Positions 1 to 5,488 of a stretch of DNA of 6,041 nucleotides are shown here, in pieces. The notes below the pieces were generated by a model. It saw nothing but the letters and a program-made list of their open reading frames with translations, did no database searches and was not told where the DNA came from. Numbering within the stretch: position 1 is the first letter of the stretch; every line of letters begins with the position of its first letter. This DNA is from Alphaproteobacteria bacterium (GTDB lineage: Bacteria > Pseudomonadota > Alphaproteobacteria > Micavibrionales > Micavibrionaceae): contig DAOWDF010000002.1 of NCBI GenBank assembly GCA_030639165.1, positions 1 through 6,041 of the forward strand. Direction: 5' to 3'. Both the position numbers and the translations under genes were made by a program.

Positions 1-2096
1 AATTCGATATGTTCAGCAGTAACGATCACGTTTTCACCAGCTTGACGACAAGAAATAAGGTCATTTTCAAAACCGCCTTCTTTTGTCAATACAGAGTTAG
101 CCTGAGCAATAGTATACTTCGCCTCTTCCATAGCAGGCATATAAACAACCTCTGAAGTAACCTTACCATTCACAACGCGTCTATACGGGCTTTCAATGAA
201 ACCATACTGGTTAACCTTAGCAAATGTTGCCAAAGAGTTTATCAAACCAATATTTGGACCCTCAGGAGTTTCAATCGGACAAATACGACCATAATGAGTT
301 GGGTGAACGTCACGAACTTCAAAGCCAGCACGCTCACGAGTTAGACCGCCTGGTCCAAGCGCAGAAAGACGACGCTTATGAGTAATTTCTGATAATGGAT
401 TAGTTTGGTCCATAAATTGTGAAAGCTGTGATGAGCCAAAGAACTCACGCATAGCGGCCTGAAGTGGCTTAGAATTAACCAAGTCATGTGGCATATAAGT
501 ATCAATCTCAACAGAAGACATACGCTCACGAATTGCACGCTCCATACGAAGCAAGCCAACGCGAACCTGATTCTCCATCAGCTCGCCAACAGAGCGAACA
601 CGACGGTTACCAAGGTTGTCAATATCGTCAACTTCGCCCTTACCATCTTTCAGGTCATGCAAATATTTTACGATCGCAAGAATATCTGCTTTACAAAGAA
701 TACGGAACTGATCGTCTGCAGTTAGATCAAGACGTGCATTCATTTTAACACGACCAACAGGCGATAGATCATAACGCTCAGCATCGAAGAATAATGAATC
801 AAATAAAGCAGATGCAGAATCAACTGTAGGCGGCTCACCCGGGCGCATAACACGATAGATATCAATCAACGCCTCTTCGCGTGTATCACATTTATCAGCC
901 ATCATTGTATTACGGATATAAGCACCTACATTCAGGTGATCAATCGCAAGTAATTTAAGGTCAGTAGCGCCAGCTTCTTCTAGAGCTTCGAAGTCGCCTT
1001 CTTCTATTTCATGACCAGCTTCAAATAAAACCTGACCAGTCTCCATATTGAATATATCTTCAGCCAAGTAATGACCCACAATATTTTCATCTTGAAGAAG
1101 AATATCTTCCAAACCAGCTTCAACAAACTTCTTGGCTTTACGAGGGGTGATTTTATCACCCAGCTCTGCAACTACATCGCCTGTTTTAGCATCAATAAGA
1201 TCATAAGGAAGCTTAACACCACGTAGAGCTTCACCATCAAAAGCAGTTTTCCAGCCTTTTTTAGTTTTAGCATATGATATAGTACCGTAGAAATTAGCTA
1301 GAATTTCTTCATTAGACATACCCTGAACCATCAACGGATCAACTTCTTCGTCATTGGCAAAAGCTTCGCTGCGCAAAGTTTCTGTGTCGTCGCTATCAAG
1401 ACAGCGTAAGAATGTTGTAAGTGGCAATTTACGACGGCGATCAATACGCACATACATTTGATCTTTTGCATCAAACTCAAAATCAAGCCATGAACCACGG
1501 TAAGGAATAACGCGCGCAGAAAAGATATACTTACCAGATACGTGAGTTTTACCTTTATCATGATCGAAGAACACACCAGGAGAACGGTGCATTTGTGATA
1601 CGATAACACGCTCAGTACCGTTAATAACGAAAGTACCATTCCCTGTCATCATTGGCATATCAGCCATGTAAACATCTTGTTCTTTAATGTCACGGATAGA
1701 GCGAAGACCTGTATCCTCGTCAATATCAAATACTGAAAGGCGTAAGGTAACGCGCAATGGTGCAGCATATGTCATGCCACGTTGCTGACATTCCTCAACA
1801 TCATATTTAGGCTCTTCAAACTCGTATTTAACAAAATCGATTTCAGCTTTATCACCAAAATCACGAATAGGAAATACAGATGCTAAAACTTCTTCCAAAC
1901 CAGTAATATCACGCTCATCAGCAGGCACATCTTTTTGCTGAAAACGAGAATACGAATCGCGTTGCAACTCAATTAAATTAGGCATTTTCGCGATCTCTTC
2001 AATGCGACCGAAATCACGACGAACGCGTTTACGTCCCGTGAAACTCTCAATGCTGTTAGCTGGTATGAATTCTTTAGATGTTTTAGATGCGCTCAT
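1..2096 (-). CDS. rpoB: DNA-directed RNA polymerase beta subunit, N-terminal half (partial at left edge)
   Basis: This is the beta subunit of RNA polymerase, which with beta' forms the catalytic cleft and binds rifampicin. The frame is open for 698 codons from ATG 2094-2096 to the window edge; a full alphaproteobacterial RpoB is about 1,350-1,400 residues, so roughly half is present and the C-terminal half is missing. Visible landmarks are the N-terminal RKRVRRDFG segment, the TERVIVSQMHRSPGVFF block near codons 155-170, the PYRGSWLDFEFD block, the rifampicin region (FFGSSQLSQFMDQTNP, then HKRRLSALGPGG) around codons 554-584, and CPIETPEGPNIGLINSL. D563, H573 and S578 correspond to E. coli D516, H526 and S531 and carry the rifampicin-sensitive residues. 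The start follows an AAGGTAGGA ribosome-binding stretch. rpoB has its own promoter and follows an rplL terminator. Identity is certain; the alphaproteobacterial assignment is from remembered family sequence. Confidence 0.98.
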   Translation of the reverse strand, partial: MSASKTSKEFIPANSIESFTGRKRVRRDFGRIEEIAKMPNLIELQRDSYSRFQQKDVPADERDITGLEEVLASVFPIRDFGDKAEIDFVKYEFEEPKYDVEECQQRGMTYAAPLRVTLRLSVFDIDEDTGLRSIRDIKEQDVYMADMPMMTGNGTFVINGTERVIVSQMHRSPGVFFDHDKGKTHVSGKYIFSARVIPYRGSWLDFEFDAKDQMYVRIDRRRKLPLTTFLRCLDSDDTETLRSEAFANDEEVDPLMVQGMSNEEILANFYGTISYAKTKKGWKTAFDGEALRGVKLPYDLIDAKTGDVVAELGDKITPRKAKKFVEAGLEDILLQDENIVGHYLAEDIFNMETGQVLFEAGHEIEEGDFEALEEAGATDLKLLAIDHLNVGAYIRNTMMADKCDTREEALIDIYRVMRPGEPPTVDSASALFDSLFFDAERYDLSPVGRVKMNARLDLTADDQFRILCKADILAIVKYLHDLKDGKGEVDDIDNLGNRRVRSVGELMENQVRVGLLRMERAIRERMSSVEIDTYMPHDLVNSKPLQAAMREFFGSSQLSQFMDQTNPLSEITHKRRLSALGPGGLTRERAGFEVRDVHPTHYGRICPIETPEGPNIGLINSLATFAKVNQYGFIESPYRRVVNGKVTSEVVYMPAMEEAKYTIAQANSVLTKEGGFENDLISCRQAGENVIVTAEHIE

Positions 2097-2250
2097 ATTT
2101 TCCTACCTTATTTATCTTATTTCAAAGCAAAATTAACCACTCCAAGCCCCTTATTATCCTTAAGGCTGAAGCGGTATTTTAATTAGCATTTCCGCATTCG
2201 CGGATTGACTTCTCTAATTCGAGTATCACGTTTATTCCTGAAATTTTATC
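2097..2250 (-). promoter_or_regulatory. structured 5' UTR of rpoB
   Basis: About 150 bases separate the likely rpoB transcription start from its ATG. They hold a two-tier hairpin: an outer stem AATTAG/CTAATT (2181-2186 with 2214-2219) enclosing an inner stem-loop TCCGC-ATTC-GCGGA (2191-2204). A possible 16-codon reading frame starting with GTG at 2229 and stopping at 2179, behind an AGGA seven bases upstream, covers the hairpin exactly. In E. coli the rplL-rpoB spacer is cut by RNase III at a hairpin; whether this one plays that part is inference. No larger gene is seen in the spacer. Confidence 0.4.
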
Positions 2251-2251
2251 A

Positions 2252-2282
2252 GCTATATGGCCTACATAAACGAACTTGTCAA
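2252..2282 (-). promoter_or_regulatory. promoter of rpoB
   Basis: A perfect TTGACA -35 box (2282 to 2277 on the minus strand, preceded by C as in the alphaproteobacterial CTTGAC form) is followed by an AT-rich -10 region. With a 17-base spacer the hexamer is CATATA (2259-2254); with 19 it is TATAGC (2257-2252). It lies just downstream of the rplL terminator, which fits independent transcription of rpoB. The exact -10 and start site are uncertain. Confidence 0.6.
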
Positions 2283-2301
2283 GTAGAAAACACCATAAGC
2301 T

Positions 2302-2343
2302 AAAAAAAGCACCCCCCGAATATTCAAAAACGGGGAATGCTTT
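2302..2343 (-). terminator. rho-independent terminator after rplL
   Basis: On the minus strand AAAGCATTCCCCG pairs with CGGGGGGTGCTTT over 13 base pairs (two of them G-U) around a 12-base AT-rich loop, and a run of T residues follows directly. It begins 17 bases after the rplL stop. The stem and T run are strong enough to expect efficient termination, not only the partial attenuation known at this position in E. coli. Confidence 0.9.
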
Positions 2344-2360
2344 ACAATAATAGTAACGAA

Positions 2361-2735
2361 TTACTTAAGTGATACTGTCGCGCCAGCAGCTTCTAGTTTA
2401 GCCTTAATTTCTTCAGCTTCAGCTTTTGGTGCGCCTTCTTTTACAGCTTTTCCGCCCGCTTCAACAAGATCTTTAGCTTCTTTCAAGCCAAGACCTGTGA
2501 TTGCGCGTACTTCTTTAATCACTGCGATTTTTGTAGGACCAGCAGCCTCAAGGATAACATCAAAGTCATCTTTTTCAGCAGCAGCTTCACCACCAGCGGC
2601 AGCAGCAGCAACAGGTGCAGCAGCAGCAGCGGCAGTAACGCCCCATTTTTCTTCAAGAAGTTTAGAAAGCTCAGCAGCCTCCAAAACACTCAATTCAGAA
2701 AGTTGATCAACGATTTTTTCTAAGTTAGCAGCCAT
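2361..2735 (-). CDS. rplL: 50S ribosomal protein L7/L12
   Basis: L7/L12 forms the dimers of the ribosomal stalk that are carried by L10 and recruit and stimulate the GTPase factors EF-Tu, EF-G and IF2. The 124 residues match the normal family length. Residues 1 to about 33 are the dimerisation domain (NLEKIVDQLSELSVLEAAEL), residues 34-52 are the Ala/Gly-rich flexible hinge, and residues 53-124 are the factor-binding domain with the diagnostic KIAVIKEVR and GLGLKEAKDLVE motifs. The ATG at 2733-2735 sits eight bases after an AAGGAGA ribosome-binding site. The gene follows rplJ by 46 bases in the same transcript and is closed by a strong terminator. The GCA/GCT-rich hinge looks repetitive at DNA level but is ordinary coding sequence. 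Confidence 0.98.
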   Translation of the reverse strand: MAANLEKIVDQLSELSVLEAAELSKLLEEKWGVTAAAAAAPVAAAAAGGEAAAEKDDFDVILEAAGPTKIAVIKEVRAITGLGLKEAKDLVEAGGKAVKEGAPKAEAEEIKAKLEAAGATVSLK

Positions 2736-2781
2736 AATATTTTTCTCCTTATATATATAAATTAGCTAAAATTAAAATTCT

Positions 2782-3297
2782 TTATGATTTCTCACCATAA
2801 GCCTTGGTAACACCAACAAGCTCACGCGCAGGCGCGGCTGTAATGCTAGCAATTTTTTGTGCAGGCGCTTGTAGCAACCCGATAAGTTTAGAACGAAGCT
2901 CATCAAGTGATGGTAACTTAGCTATAGCTTCAACGCCCTTAGCATCCAAAATCATATCACCAAGCGCGCCACCAACAATAACAAGCTTGTCATTACCTTT
3001 TGCAAACTTGTATGCAGCTCTCGCAGCAGCAACACTATCAACAGAAGACGCAACACCGACTGGCCCAGAAAATAACTTATCCAGCGCTTCGAATTTAGTG
3101 TCTTTTAACGCAATCTTGGCCAAAGAGTTTTTAGTCACCTTGTATGACGCACCCTCTTCGCGCAATTTACCACGCAAGTCAGTTAGCTCAGACACGCTTA
3201 GACCTGAATAATGAGTAACAACGACTAACTCATCATTAGAAAAACGCTCATTAAGCGCTTTTATTTCTTCTGATTTTTCTTCTCTATTCATGCCCAT
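2782..3297 (-). CDS. rplJ: 50S ribosomal protein L10
   Basis: L10 anchors L7/L12 dimers to 23S rRNA at the base of the stalk and, as the L10-L7/L12 complex, represses its own mRNA in many bacteria. The 171 residues are of normal length. The RNA-binding N-terminal domain shows VVVTHYSGLSVSELTDLRGKLRE and YKVTKNSLAKIAL, and the middle shows FSGPVGVA and VIVGGALGD. The C-terminal helix (about residues 131-171), rich in Ala, Leu and Lys, is the expected seat of the L7/L12 dimers. Two starts are possible: ATG at 3297 lies nine bases after AGGAG, and ATG at 3291 lies fifteen bases after it, so 3297 is preferred; the difference is only two residues. The gene is first in a two-gene operon with rplL, preceded by a leader of about 185 bases. 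Confidence 0.97.
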   Translation of the reverse strand: MGMNREEKSEEIKALNERFSNDELVVVTHYSGLSVSELTDLRGKLREEGASYKVTKNSLAKIALKDTKFEALDKLFSGPVGVASSVDSVAAARAAYKFAKGNDKLVIVGGALGDMILDAKGVEAIAKLPSLDELRSKLIGLLQAPAQKIASITAAPARELVGVTKAYGEKS

Positions 3298-3324
3298 CTG
3301 CGCATACTCCTAAATTATTAAATT

Positions 3325-3368
3325 CTAAAAACAAAAAAAGGCTCTAACCAACTAATCAGATATGAGCC
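3325..3368 (-). terminator. terminator-like hairpin inside the rplJ leader (attenuator candidate)
   Basis: On the minus strand GGCTC (3368-3364) pairs with GAGCC (3344-3340) around a 19-base loop, directly followed by TTTTTTTGTTTTT. This is 28 bases before the rplJ start, so transcription from the leader promoter must pass it. The stem is only five G-C-rich pairs with partial pairing in the loop, so it may be weak or conditional. It could also stop read-through from the upstream hemoglobin gene. Confidence 0.6.
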
Positions 3369-3482
3369 ACCCACCAAAAACTAAAGATATATAATAAGGA
3401 ACATAATGCTCACTTAGAACTTTATCTACGCAGGATTTTCAAGCTTAAGCAGCCCCCACGGTCTTTGACAAGTCAATAACTG
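3369..3482 (-). promoter_or_regulatory. putative L10 autoregulatory mRNA leader
   Basis: The long untranslated region before rplJ holds a G-rich motif (ACCGTGGGGGCTGC, about 3462-3449), a short palindrome (GCTTAAGC) and a motif AATCCTGCGTAGA. From memory these resemble the conserved core of ribosomal protein L10 leaders, the site where L10-(L7/L12) binds its own message. The usual complementary closing sequence (ACGGT) after CGTAGA is not clear here, so the fold is unproven. The downstream terminator-like hairpin would give such a leader a transcriptional output. Confidence 0.5.
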
Positions 3483-3488
3483 CAACAC

Positions 3489-3517
3489 CTAGTAAAGATA
3501 TACAAACAAAAGGTCAA
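3489..3517 (-). promoter_or_regulatory. promoter of rplJ-rplL
   Basis: A CTTGACC -35 element (hexamer TTGACC, 3517-3512) is followed by a 17-base spacer and TACTAG (3494-3489) as the -10. The -35 is strong and the -10 weak, common for alphaproteobacterial housekeeping promoters. It begins 24 bases after the hemoglobin stop codon, so the two genes share almost no buffer. Transcription would start near 3482. Confidence 0.5.
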
Positions 3518-3540
3518 GCGTTATTTTTAAGATTCCATGA

Positions 3541-3912
3541 TTAACGACCTAAAACATTATCACGATAACAATCAAGCACAGCCTCAACCCCAAGTATAAG
3601 ATCCTCATTAAGCCCCTGATCCTCAAGCACTTCACGCATATACATTATCAAAGAATTGATATGCACATCACCAAGCCCACGATCAACAAGCGACGCATGC
3701 ACACTACTCAAATCCAAAGACCTGCTAGCCTTACCACCGCCAAAAGCCATCCTCAAGAAGGATTTCAGCTTATTCAGGTGAGCCTCCATACTAACACCCT
3801 CAAAGAAGTAATTAAGCCCGTCATCCCCAAGAACCTTACCATAAAGAGCATCAACCACCGCATTCACCCTATTCTCACCACCAACCCTATTATATAAAGT
3901 ACTGTTTTGCAT
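3541..3912 (-). CDS. truncated hemoglobin, group I (TrHbN/GlbN type)
   Basis: This is a small 2-on-2 globin that binds heme; relatives bind O2 and NO, and some detoxify NO or carry O2. With ATG at 3910-3912 the protein has 123 residues, the usual group I length. Landmarks are LYNRVGGENRV at the N-terminus, Y24 (B10), FFEGV with F37 at CD1, AFGGG at 56-60, H72 in SSVHASL as the proximal F8 heme ligand, and a C-terminal EDLILGVE...DNVLGR. Aligned by eye with Mycobacterium TrHbN, E7 is H45, E10 is K48 and E11 is L49. An upstream in-frame ATG at 3942 would add ten residues (MFYWSGGGVI) but would put the AGGAGG ribosome-binding site inside the coding region, so it is rejected. The gene sits between the rplA terminator and the rplJ promoter and has no clear terminator of its own. 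Half of its eight Arg codons are AGG and Lys is mostly AAG, unlike its neighbours. Family call is secure; physiological role is unknown. Confidence 0.93.
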   Translation of the reverse strand: MQNSTLYNRVGGENRVNAVVDALYGKVLGDDGLNYFFEGVSMEAHLNKLKSFLRMAFGGGKASRSLDLSSVHASLVDRGLGDVHINSLIMYMREVLEDQGLNEDLILGVEAVLDCYRDNVLGR

Positions 3913-3919
3913 AATCACG

Positions 3920-3927
3920 CCTCCTCC
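3920..3927 (-). promoter_or_regulatory. strong ribosome-binding site that sets the hemoglobin start
   Basis: GGAGGAGG on the minus strand ends seven bases before the ATG at 3912. It is one of the best Shine-Dalgarno matches in the window and fixes the start at the shorter 123-residue protein. No convincing -35/-10 pair is seen in 3943-4010; the best loose candidate is TTGTGT-16-TAGATT near 4010-3983. Confidence 0.8.
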
Positions 3928-4010
3928 GCTCCAATAAAACATCTAATATTGCCACACCACATATCTGAAATACAATATACAATCTATCTGCACGTTAAGT
4001 ACACACAATA

Positions 4011-4046
4011 AATTAAAAAGCAACCTCAGGTAACCCGAGATTGCTT
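4011..4046 (-). terminator. rho-independent terminator after rplA
   Basis: On the minus strand AAGCAATCTCGGG pairs with CCTGAGGTTGCTT over 13 base pairs (two of them G-U) around a TTA loop, followed by a T run and an AATTTATT stretch. It lies 25 bases after the rplA stop and should end the rplK-rplA transcript before the hemoglobin gene. Confidence 0.92.
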
Positions 4047-4071
4047 CAATTATTATTTAATGTAGAAGGCT

Positions 4072-4773
4072 TTAAGCTGCAACAATTGTGTCGAAATCAA
4101 TCTTCAGACCTGGACCCATCGTAGATGATAAAGAAACTTTATTAATGTAAGTCCCTTTTGCACCAACTGGCTTAGCGCGCTTAATTGCATCAAGAAATGC
4201 TACAATATTCTCAGCCAGCTTAGCGTCATCAAAAGATGCTTTACCAACGCGCGCATGCACAACACCTGCTTTTTCAGCACGAAACTCAAGGGCGCCAGCT
4301 TTCGCTTCTTTAACTGCCTTTTCGATATTAGGTGTAACGCTACCAAGCTTAGGGTTAGGCATCATACCCTTTGGCCCCAGAACTCTTGCAACACGACCAA
4401 CCAAGCCCATCATGTCAGGAGTAGCTATACAGCGATCAAAATCAATTTCGCCTTTAGTGATTTTCTCGACTAAATCTTCTGCTCCAACGATATCCGCGCC
4501 AGCTGCTTTTGCCTCTTTCGCTTTATCATCTTTTGCAAAGACTGCAACGCGCACAGTTGCGCCCGTTCCATTTGGAAGAGACACAACGCCACGAACCTGC
4601 TGGTCAGCATGCTTAGTATCAACGCCCAAATTCATTGCTATATCAATAGTTTCATCGAATTTAGTACCCTTACTCACATCTTTTAGCAGTGCGATAGCTT
4701 CATTAAGATCATAAAATTTCTCACGATCCACTTTCCCAGCCAGAGATTTTGCTTTTTTACTTAATTTTGTCAT
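4072..4773 (-). CDS. rplA: 50S ribosomal protein L1
   Basis: L1 forms the mobile stalk at the E site of the large subunit, helps release deacylated tRNA, and represses translation of the rplK-rplA mRNA by binding its leader. The 233 residues match the family. Domain I is split around an inserted domain II; visible signatures are KFDETIDIAMNLGVD, RGVVSLPNGTG, the domain II core VRVAVFAKDDKAKEAKAAGAD, DRCIATPDMM, and the hallmark LGPKGMMPNPKLGSVT at about residues 132-147. The C-terminal KGTYINKVSLSSTMGPGLKID closes domain I. ATG 4771-4773 begins five bases after the rplK stop, and its ribosome-binding stretch GGAAGGG is the end of rplK itself, which suggests translational coupling. A strong terminator follows, so the gene is last in its operon. 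Confidence 0.98.
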   Translation of the reverse strand: MTKLSKKAKSLAGKVDREKFYDLNEAIALLKDVSKGTKFDETIDIAMNLGVDTKHADQQVRGVVSLPNGTGATVRVAVFAKDDKAKEAKAAGADIVGAEDLVEKITKGEIDFDRCIATPDMMGLVGRVARVLGPKGMMPNPKLGSVTPNIEKAVKEAKAGALEFRAEKAGVVHARVGKASFDDAKLAENIVAFLDAIKRAKPVGAKGTYINKVSLSSTMGPGLKIDFDTIVAA

Positions 4774-4778
4774 ATCCG

Positions 4779-5207
4779 TTACCCTTCCACAACTTCGATG
4801 CCCATAGAACGAGCTGAACCTTCGATGATTTTCATCGCTGCATCAATATCGTTAGCACTCAAATCAACCATTTTCTTTTCTGCAATCTCTTTAACTTGAG
4901 ACTTACGAACTTTCCCAACAACTTCACGGCTAGGATTGTTTGCACCACTTTTAACCTTAGCCGCCTGCTTCAAGAAGTAGCTTGCTGGTGGAGTTTTTGT
5001 TACAAAAGTAAATGAACGATCTTCATAAACCGTAATCACTACAGGGGTTGGAACACCTTTATTGTCTTCTGTTTTAGCATTAAACGCCTTACAGAATTCC
5101 ATGATATTCACGCCGTGCTGCCCTAGAGCTGGTCCGACTGGTGGGGATGGGTTAGCTGCACCACCCATAATTGTCAGGTTAATATAACCTGTTGCTTTCT
5201 TTGCCAT
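4779..5207 (-). CDS. rplK: 50S ribosomal protein L11
   Basis: L11 binds the GTPase-associated centre of 23S rRNA at the base of the stalk, and in bacteria with RelA it is needed for the stringent response to uncharged tRNA. The 142 residues are of normal length. The N-terminal domain shows INLTIMGGAANPSPPVGPALGQHGVNIMEFCKAFN in pieces: GGAANPSPPVGPALGQ is the proline-rich segment tied to factor and thiostrepton interaction. The C-terminal rRNA-binding domain contains VGKVRKSQVKEIAEKKM and ends DAAMKIIEGSARSMGIEV. ATG 5205-5207 follows AAAGGAG with a seven-base gap. It is first in the operon, with rplA five bases after its stop, and has a leader of about 120 bases. The usual upstream partner nusG is not in the window. 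Confidence 0.98.
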   Translation of the reverse strand: MAKKATGYINLTIMGGAANPSPPVGPALGQHGVNIMEFCKAFNAKTEDNKGVPTPVVITVYEDRSFTFVTKTPPASYFLKQAAKVKSGANNPSREVVGKVRKSQVKEIAEKKMVDLSANDIDAAMKIIEGSARSMGIEVVEG

Positions 5208-5229
5208 TGCTTTTCTCCTTTATCAAATG

Positions 5230-5279
5230 GCCTACAAATAGGCATCTATAGTGCCCACAAATAGTATTGGAGTTTGTGG
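5230..5279 (-). promoter_or_regulatory. two leader hairpins just upstream of rplK
   Basis: On the minus strand CCACAAA (5279-5273) can pair with TTTGTGG (5261-5255) over seven bases, and GCCTA pairs with TAGGC around TTTG (5243-5230). The first arm of the upper hairpin also forms the closing arm of the L1 site, so the two folds exclude each other. The hairpin loop carries CTCC, which is complementary to the GGAG of the rplK ribosome-binding site. Function is inferred from pairing only. Confidence 0.4.
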
Positions 5280-5320
5280 TTCGGCTCTCATCTGGCCTTA
5301 TGATAAGATAACCTCCCACA
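5275..5320 (-). promoter_or_regulatory. L1 operator in the rplK leader (23S rRNA mimic)
   Basis: The transcript reads TGTGGGAGG ... GGCCAGATGAGAGCCGAACC. The segments TGGGAGG, GCCAG and GAGCCGA-ACC resemble, in the same order, the H76-H78 region of 23S rRNA (GGTGGGAGGC ... CGCCAG ... GGAGCCGACC in E. coli, from memory), where L1 binds. It folds as TGTGG/CCACA, an internal loop, GGTT/AGCC, an unpaired GAG, then ATCT/AGAT with a 12-base loop; an asymmetric loop with purine-rich GATGAG is typical of L1 sites. L1 is encoded in the same operon, which fits the known feedback repression. No experimental support is available here. Confidence 0.7.
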
Positions 5321-5333
5321 TCTATTGGCGGCA

Positions 5334-5362
5334 ACATAGAACAAACTGTGACAATAAAGCAA
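5334..5362 (-). promoter_or_regulatory. promoter of rplK-rplA
   Basis: CTTGCTT (hexamer TTGCTT, 5362-5357), a 17-base spacer and CTATGT (5339-5334) resemble the alphaproteobacterial CTTGAC-17-CTATNT pattern. Transcription would begin near 5327 and give a leader of about 120 bases containing the L1 site. Two eight-base A runs (5408-5415 and 5428-5435 on the plus strand) lie upstream. The -35 match is only partial. Confidence 0.5.
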
Positions 5363-5488
5363 GGTAAATTTTAAATGGGCAGCACTTTACCCCTAACTCG
5401 TATTACCAAAAAAAATCAGATGCCCGTAAAAAAAACAATTTGCCTAACTGGCACTACACTGATTTGATACCTAAATACATAGAAAACG

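Noticed and set aside
363..419. Possible rifampicin-resistance changes in RpoB
   Set aside because: The key positions (Q560, D563, H573, S578) are the sensitive residues; the Thr and Leu differences from E. coli (at its 518 and 530) look like lineage variation.
1331..1639. Open frame of 102 codons on the minus strand inside rpoB
   Set aside because: It lies out of frame within an intact rpoB reading frame and has a Cys/Val/Leu-rich composition typical of a shadow.
2580..2640. GCA/GCC-rich repeat on the plus strand
   Set aside because: It is the alanine-rich hinge of L7/L12, not a separate repeat element.
3910..3942. Longer hemoglobin start at 3942 adding MFYWSGGGVI
   Set aside because: The AGGAGG ribosome-binding site would fall inside the coding region, and group I truncated hemoglobins normally start just before the LY..(V/L)GG motif.
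3936..3950. Sequence AGATGTTTTAT before the hemoglobin gene, like an NsrR half site
   Set aside because: A single loose half site with no partner at the right spacing is expected by chance in AT-rich DNA.
5428..5453. Hairpin TGCC-AGTTA-GGCA followed by eight T on the minus strand
   Set aside because: The stem has only four pairs and the T run starts several bases away, so it is too weak to call a terminator; tRNA-Glu already has a good one.
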